A DNA stretch of 10,927 bases, taken from DP-19 sp041488235. GTDB taxonomy: Bacteria; Desulfobacterota; Binatia; UTPRO1. The notes beneath the pieces are model-generated. The model had not been told where the DNA came from, did no database searches, and was given only the letters and a program-made list of their open reading frames with translations. Positions 7,064 through 10,927 of this stretch are shown here, one piece after another (position 1 is the first letter of the stretch; each line of letters begins with the position of its first letter). The position numbers and the translations under genes were made by a program. Location of the stretch: positions 1-10,927 of the forward strand of contig JBGPOW010000141.1 of assembly GCA_041488235.1 (NCBI GenBank), given 5' to 3'.

Positions 7064-7789
7064 TCACAACGGTGGCCCAGCGTCGTCGGCCGCGGCGCGC
7101 CAGAGTGCCAGCAGCACGGGAGCGGCCGTGAGATCGGCCAACACGAACGACGCTCCCGCTTCGAGCATCTGCTCGGGCGAGCTCTCGCCGCCAGCAACGC
7201 CGACCGCGAGCATGCCTGCGGCGAGCGCGGCGCGGACGTCGTTGGTGCTGTCGCCGATGCCGAGCGCCGCTTCGGGGGCGCAATCGAGGAGACGCAACGC
7301 CTCGCGGTGCTGGTCGGGCTCGGGTTTGAGCGGCCGGCACGGATCGCGCCCGACGATGGCGGTGAAGCGATCGACGACACCGAGATGCGTGAGGGCGGCG
7401 CGGATCGCGCTCTCGGCGTTGGCGCTGACGATCGCGAGCCGCAGGCCGGCGGCCGCCGCGTCGGCGAGCACAGCCGCGGCGCCGGGGAGGAGCCGCGCGC
7501 GCGGCGCACCGGCGACCTCGACCCGCTCGAGGATGCGCGACGCCTCGACGCGCGTGGCATAGGCGTGCTCGAGCGAGTGCTGCTGCGCGACCGCCGCGTC
7601 GAGCGCCGCGATCACCGAGAGCGCGCCGCGGCCGCGCACCACCGTGTCGGTGTCGATGCCCGTCGCCGCGTACAGTGCGACCAGCTCTGCGCGCGCCTTC
7701 GGCCATTCGACGTTGCGCCCGAAGTCGGTGAGCGTGTGATCGAAGTCGAAGATCAGCGCCGCGAGCGTGCGCGTCTCAGGCACTCTCAC
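7064..7789 (-). CDS. HAD-superfamily hydrolase (phosphoglycolate phosphatase-like)
   Basis: This is a 241-aa haloacid dehalogenase-type phosphatase. All four motifs are readable: motif I FDFDHTLTDF (14-23) with nucleophile D15 and acid/base D17; motif II VSANAES (121-127) with S122; motif III KPEPDQ (155-160) with K155; motif IV GIGDSTNDVRAA (177-188) with D180 and D184. The helical stretch 27-100 between motifs I and II is a C1-type cap, as in phosphoglycolate phosphatase and beta-phosphoglucomutase relatives; this suggests a small phosphorylated metabolite as substrate. The GTG at 7789 overlaps the upstream TGA as GTGA, favouring it over the GTG at 7783; no ATG fits. It is cotranscribed with the winged-helix gene. 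Its stop lies 5 bases from the stop of the convergent deacetylase gene. Confidence 0.88.
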   Translation of the reverse strand: MRVPETRTLAALIFDFDHTLTDFGRNVEWPKARAELVALYAATGIDTDTVVRGRGALSVIAALDAAVAQQHSLEHAYATRVEASRILERVEVAGAPRARLLPGAAAVLADAAAAGLRLAIVSANAESAIRAALTHLGVVDRFTAIVGRDPCRPLKPEPDQHREALRLLDCAPEAALGIGDSTNDVRAALAAGMLAVGVAGGESSPEQMLEAGASFVLADLTAAPVLLALWRAAADDAGPPL

Positions 7790-8337
7790 GCGGCGCGCTC
7801 CCGCCCGAGCGTCACGAGCAGATCCTCGTGCAGCTCGAACCACACCTGATGGAGCGAGTCGACGCGCGGGCTCGCGACGAAGCGCGTGTCGCCGCGCGCG
7901 AGCGCATCGGCGGCGGCGGCGAGACGGCGCGCGTACCCCGCGAAGCGCGGCACGACCGCGACGAGTCGCTCGACGAGCGCGCGAGACTCCGCCGCGACGG
8001 TGCGGAGCTCTCCGAGCGCCGCCTCGGAACGCGATGGCGTTGCCGCGGCGAGCTGCCACGCCGTGATGCACGTCTTGAAACGCGAGTCGGTCGCGAGGAA
8101 CTCGTCGTAGAGCGCCGCGAGGGCGACGCGGTCGCTCGACTCGCCCGCGAGCAGCGCGGCGAGCTCAGCACGACCGGCCGCCGTGAGCACGAGCCCTCCC
8201 TCGTCCCGCACCAGTCCACCCGCTGTCGCGTCGCCCAAGCGGGCACGCGCGTCGGCGAGCGTCAGGCCAGCCGCGTCCGCGAGCTCGGCGGACGTCGTCC
8301 GCCCGCGCACGCGCAACGCCATCAAGATCGGGAGCAT
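7786..8337 (-). CDS. Winged-helix (MarR-like) transcriptional regulator with uncharacterised C-terminal helical domain
   Basis: The 183-aa protein begins with a winged helix: MLPILMALRVRGRTTSAELA, a turn and recognition helix (AGLTLADARARLGDATAGGLV, about 23-43), then the wing GGLVLTAAGRAELAALLA (47-64). LTAAGR is the usual MarR/PadR wing ending. Residues 70-180 form a separate helical domain with a distinctive end, SLHQVWFELHEDLLVTLGRER (161-181); from memory this domain recurs with N-terminal winged helices in actinobacterial regulators, without known ligand. ATG 8337 has a purine-rich GAGAGTGAG upstream; a GTG at 8355 would add six residues. It overlaps the HAD gene by 4 bases, so the two probably act together: the regulator may respond to the phosphatase's substrate (inference). 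Confidence 0.78.
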   Translation of the reverse strand: MLPILMALRVRGRTTSAELADAAGLTLADARARLGDATAGGLVRDEGGLVLTAAGRAELAALLAGESSDRVALAALYDEFLATDSRFKTCITAWQLAAATPSRSEAALGELRTVAAESRALVERLVAVVPRFAGYARRLAAAADALARGDTRFVASPRVDSLHQVWFELHEDLLVTLGRERAA

Positions 8338-8404
8338 GCTCACTCTCGGAACCACGATGCCGGAAGGGCCCGCGCGCGCCGTACCGCAACGACGCGGACC
8401 CGCG

Positions 8405-8578
8405 TCACTCCGGCTTCGCGTAGACGCGGATCGCGAGGATCTCTTTGCACTCCTCGCACGGCACGTCTTTGATTACCGGAAAGGAGACGTAGCTCTCGCG
8501 AATGACGCGCATCATGCGCTCGATTGTCCGCTGACAGCACGCTTTGGTCGCTTGCGCCTCGGCCATGGCGCTCTTCAT
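8405..8578 (-). CDS. Small cysteine-containing protein, 57 aa
   Basis: I do not recognise this protein. It has 57 residues with an acidic/basic amphipathic first half (about 1-30) and two cysteine pairs, C14-C15 and C41-x-x-C44 (VPCEECKEIL), ending IRVYAKPE. Four cysteines could make a minimal zinc-binding or redox unit, but the CC + CxxC layout is not a standard zinc ribbon. The coding case rests on orderly, non-Arg-rich composition, unlike the shadow frames here, its position in an otherwise empty 240-base gap, and same-strand placement 67 bases before the winged-helix gene. ATG 8578 is the natural start, with GGA directly upstream rather than at normal spacing. A TTG at 8602 would add eight residues but lies in a palindrome, and another ATG at residue 5 is possible. 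Confidence 0.6.
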   Translation of the reverse strand: MKSAMAEAQATKACCQRTIERMMRVIRESYVSFPVIKDVPCEECKEILAIRVYAKPE

Positions 8579-8689
8579 TCCGTGATCTTCGCGACGTGTC
8601 AAATTGACGAGAGGTCACGACACGCGATTCTTGCTCACGTGCCTCGGAGATGCGAAGTTGCCGCCGCTTCGACGGGGGGCGTCGCCAGT
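8579..8689. promoter_or_regulatory. Divergent intergenic region with GTCAA-A-TTGAC palindrome
   Basis: The 111 bases lie between the small protein (leftward) and the MBOAT gene (rightward). A perfect 5-bp inverted repeat with a one-base centre, GTCAA A TTGAC, occupies 8598-8608. It also creates a rightward -35-like TTGACG (8604-8609), followed after 16 bases by GATTCT (8626-8631), a 3/6 match to the -10 box that keeps A2 and T6. Leftward it yields a perfect TTGACA (8602-8597), though the -10 at normal spacing would fall on the small gene's start codon. A repressor binding the palindrome could shut both directions; this is inference. The rightward promoter would leave a leader of roughly 50 bases. 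Confidence 0.35.
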
Positions 8690-10087
8690 TTGCTCTTCAA
8701 TAGTGCCGAGTTCTTGATCTTCTACCTCGTGGTTCTCGGCCTGTACTACGCCGTCCCGAGCGGCGCGTGGCGTGGGCGCAAGCTCGTTCTGCTCGTCGCG
8801 AGCGGCGTCTTCTACGCCTCGTGGAGCCCGCCTTTTCTCCTGCTGCTCTTTGCCATGACGGCCGTTTGCTTCGTCACGGCTCTCGCGGTCGACGCGGCGA
8901 GCGAGCGCTCGCGACGGCGGCGGCTTCTGCTCGGCGTCGGGCTGAGCCTCGCGATCCTCGCCTACTTCAAATACCGCGGGTTCCTCCTGGCGAACGTCGC
9001 GCTCCTCGGCGTCACCGTCGACCCGCGGCTCGCGAAAGTGCTGCTGCCACTCGGCATCTCCTTCTACACGTTTCACGCCATCTCCTACATGGTCGACGTC
9101 TACCGCGGCCGCATCGCGGCCCATCGCAACTTCCTCGACGTCGCGCTGTATCTCGCGTTTTTCCCTCAGCTCGTGGCGGGGCCGATCGTGCGTGCGAGCC
9201 AGTTCATGCCACAGCTCGTGAGTCCGCGGCGTCTGTCCTCGCCCGCGGCAGAGCGCGCGCTCATGCTGATCGCGTTCGGGCTCTTCAAGAAGGTGGCGTG
9301 CGCCGACATCCTCGGCGAGTACGTGGACGTGGTCTTCAAGAACCTCCGTGCACAACCGGGCCTCAATCTCGCGCTCAGCGCCTACGCGTACGCCTTCCAG
9401 ATCTACTTCGACTTCTCCGGCTATACCGACATGGCAATCGGGCTCGCGGCGCTCCTCGGCTTCGAGCTGCCGACGAACTTCCGATTGCCCTACGCAGCGC
9501 AGAATCCGTCGGAGTTCTGGCGACGCTGGCACATCTCGCTGTCCACGTGGCTGCGCGACTATCTGTACATCCCGCTCGGCGGCAATCGGCGAGGCGTCGC
9601 ACGTACGTACGTCAACCTCATGATCACGATGCTCCTCGGAGGCCTCTGGCACGGCCCGGCGTGGAACTTCGTCGCGTGGGGCGGCTACCACGGAGTGCTG
9701 CTCGCGACGCATCGCTGGTGGCGCGAACGCCGCGGCGCGCGTGACACGGCGGGTGGGAGCGGCGGCGGCGTTCTGCTGCGGCGGCTCGTGATGTTTCATC
9801 TCGCCTGCGTCGGCTGGGTGCTCTTCCGCGCGAGCTCGGCAGCCGATATCGCGCGGTTCTTCAGCGGCCTCGTCCGACCGGGCCTCGTCGTGACCCCTGC
9901 CTTCACACGCGCCGCGTACTGGACCGCGATCGCACTACTGGTGCATCAGCTGTGCGCCGACCGAGAGCCGGGACGGCGCTTCCTCGCAATGCCGCCGCTC
10001 GTGCAGAGCACCGTCTATGCCGCGGTCGGGGTGCTGGTGTTTCTCTTCTCGCCCGGCACGCAGCGTTTCATCTACTTCCAATTCTGA
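8690..10087 (+). CDS. MBOAT-family O-acyltransferase (AlgI/DltB-like)
   Basis: This 465-aa polytopic inner-membrane enzyme moves an acyl (usually acetyl) group across the membrane for O-acylation of an exported polymer. It starts LLFNSAEFLIFYLVVLGLYY, matching the 'MLFNSxxFLxF' opening of AlgI-like proteins. It continues with YFKYRGF (92-98), PLGISFYTFHAISYMVDVYRG (120-140), FFPQLVAGPIVRASQF (157-172) and YFDFSGYTDMAIG (239-251). The catalytic core SEFWRRWHISLSTWLRDYLYIPLGGNR (274-300) carries H281, and LGGLWHGPAWNFVAWGGYHG (316-335) carries the invariant H321. About ten hydrophobic segments are visible. The start is inferred as TTG 8690 by family length and sequence, with GGGGGG about ten bases upstream; a GTG at 8639 would add 17 non-family residues. 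The SGNH-like partner follows 10 bases after the stop. Confidence 0.93.
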   Translation: MLFNSAEFLIFYLVVLGLYYAVPSGAWRGRKLVLLVASGVFYASWSPPFLLLLFAMTAVCFVTALAVDAASERSRRRRLLLGVGLSLAILAYFKYRGFLLANVALLGVTVDPRLAKVLLPLGISFYTFHAISYMVDVYRGRIAAHRNFLDVALYLAFFPQLVAGPIVRASQFMPQLVSPRRLSSPAAERALMLIAFGLFKKVACADILGEYVDVVFKNLRAQPGLNLALSAYAYAFQIYFDFSGYTDMAIGLAALLGFELPTNFRLPYAAQNPSEFWRRWHISLSTWLRDYLYIPLGGNRRGVARTYVNLMITMLLGGLWHGPAWNFVAWGGYHGVLLATHRWWRERRGARDTAGGSGGGVLLRRLVMFHLACVGWVLFRASSAADIARFFSGLVRPGLVVTPAFTRAAYWTAIALLVHQLCADREPGRRFLAMPPLVQSTVYAAVGVLVFLFSPGTQRFIYFQF

Positions 10088-10097
10088 GCTCGTGCCC

Positions 10098-10927
10098 ATG
10101 GCGCGTCCGCTCCGCACCGTTTTCTACGTCGTCCTGCTCCTCTGGGTGATCGTGTGGCTCGCCGGGCGGACGGCCCCGGCGCTGGCGCCGGCGCTGCCCG
10201 GCGCGATGCAACATGACGTCAGGGTACCGGAGATGGAGGAGGCGCTGACGTCGCTGCGGGCGAGCGTGGAAAGCGATCCGGGTACGATCGTCGTGCTCGG
10301 CGACTCCGCGTTGCTCGACCACCTCGTTCTCGGTCGCGAGGACACGCTCGCCTCGATGCTCGAGCGCGAGGCGCCACGCGCCGGCCTCGCGATGCGTGTC
10401 CTCGCCTACCCCGGGTTCGATTCGATCGCGTACTATCTCCTCGTCGATGAGCTCGCGGCGCTGCGACCGCGGGCGGTCGTGCTGATCGCCAACCTCCAAG
10501 CGTTCACCGACAGCTGGTTTCGCGCCGTCCGCCTCAAGCACCCGCAGCTCGCCGCATTCGTCCGGCCGTCGCGAATGCTCGAGGCGATGGCTTTGCCGCT
10601 CGAGCGCGCCTCGATCAGCGACGCGATGCTCGCGCTCAAGCCGGCGCTACGCGTCTTCGGCGCGAGCGACCTCCCCGAGAAGTTGGACGCCCAGCGGCAA
10701 CGCTTTCGAGACGCCTTCGATCGACTGCTGCGGGTCGGTGCGCGCACGGCGACGCGCGTTTCCGACACGGCGTTCGCAGCGGACGGCGACGGCGCAGCCA
10801 TGCCCGCCCCGACGTCGGTCCCGAGCCGGCCGTTCGCCACGCCTGCAAATCGACCGACACCCGGTTCGGCAGTGCCTTCGCCCAACACGACGGGCACGGC
10901 CGCTGCCGGGAACGCAGCGGCGACGCC
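10098..10927 (+). CDS. Membrane-anchored SGNH/GDSL-like protein, 3'-truncated (MBOAT partner)
   Basis: The frame is open from ATG 10098 to the window end (276 residues, no stop). One N-terminal transmembrane anchor (about 7-24) points the rest to the periplasm. IVVLGDSALLDH (64-75) contains the block-I nucleophile motif G68-D69-S70 of SGNH hydrolases; VLAYPGFDSIAYYLLVDEL (101-119) and RPRAVVLIANLQAF (123-136) fit the following strand-helix units, with N132 as a candidate block-III residue. AlgJ/AlgX-, DltD- and DUF1574-type proteins of this kind act with an adjacent MBOAT to finish O-acetyl transfer. The catalytic Asp/His block would lie beyond the window. From about residue 216 the sequence becomes Pro/Ala/Thr/Ser-rich low complexity to the edge. 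An in-frame GTG at 10092 is an alternative start. It is probably cotranscribed with the MBOAT gene. Confidence 0.8.
   Translation, partial: MARPLRTVFYVVLLLWVIVWLAGRTAPALAPALPGAMQHDVRVPEMEEALTSLRASVESDPGTIVVLGDSALLDHLVLGREDTLASMLEREAPRAGLAMRVLAYPGFDSIAYYLLVDELAALRPRAVVLIANLQAFTDSWFRAVRLKHPQLAAFVRPSRMLEAMALPLERASISDAMLALKPALRVFGASDLPEKLDAQRQRFRDAFDRLLRVGARTATRVSDTAFAADGDGAAMPAPTSVPSRPFATPANRPTPGSAVPSPNTTGTAAAGNAAAT

Noticed and set aside
6479..7849. Rightward open frame of 456 codons spanning deacetylase and phosphatase
   Set aside because: Out of frame with the deacetylase and antisense to the HAD gene; no domain.
8615..9799. Leftward open frame of 394 codons opposite the MBOAT gene
   Set aside because: Highly charged, repetitive composition with no fold signature; the opposite strand has the invariant MBOAT histidines.
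1..10927. CRISPR array, tRNA/rRNA, insertion sequence or toxin-antitoxin module
   Set aside because: Reading both strands I saw no spaced direct repeats, cloverleaf sequence, transposase motif or terminal repeats; a computed repeat and covariance-model search would be needed for certainty.

Overview
The window is very GC-rich (I estimate about 70%). Codons end almost always in G or C, genes are tightly packed, and long antisense open frames are common. Gene content (exopolysaccharide glycosyltransferases, a deacetylase resembling those of PEP-CTERM/exosortase loci, and an MBOAT + SGNH-like O-acylation pair) fits a Gram-negative, high-GC environmental bacterium of the broad deltaproteobacterial type (Myxococcota/Binatota-like). 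The sequence alone does not fix the taxon. No rRNA, tRNA, CRISPR, IS element or phage gene was seen.

Layout. 1-490 (+): C-terminal tail of a TPR protein, probably the helical end of a large signalling ATPase/cyclase, unrelated to what follows. 525-4914 (-): a compact run of four glycosyltransferases, transcribed in the order GT2 (4914-3883), GT4 (3886-2669), GT2 (2631-1633), GT4 (1631-525). Two of the three junctions overlap or nearly touch. 4915-5055: divergent intergenic region. 5056-7058 (+): a double-GNAT acyltransferase followed 2 bases later by a NodB-fold polysaccharide deacetylase with the signature of the DUF3473/PEP-CTERM-locus subfamily. 7064-8578 (-): a block of different character, with a 57-aa cysteine-containing small protein, a winged-helix regulator and a HAD phosphatase; regulator and phosphatase overlap by GTGA. 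8579-8689: second divergent intergenic region with a GTCAA-A-TTGAC palindrome. 8690-10927 (+): an MBOAT O-acyltransferase (probable TTG start) and, 10 bases on, a membrane-anchored SGNH/GDSL-like protein that runs off the window.

How it works together (inference). The four glycosyltransferases would build an oligosaccharide repeat unit on a lipid carrier at the inner membrane. The GNAT protein could N-acylate an amino sugar, the deacetylase could remove N-acetyl groups, and the MBOAT/SGNH pair could transfer acetyl groups to hydroxyls in the periplasm. The window is therefore best read as the assembly and decoration part of an exopolysaccharide locus, possibly one tied to an exosortase system. 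Polymerase, flippase, export, initiating transferase and exosortase genes are not in the window.
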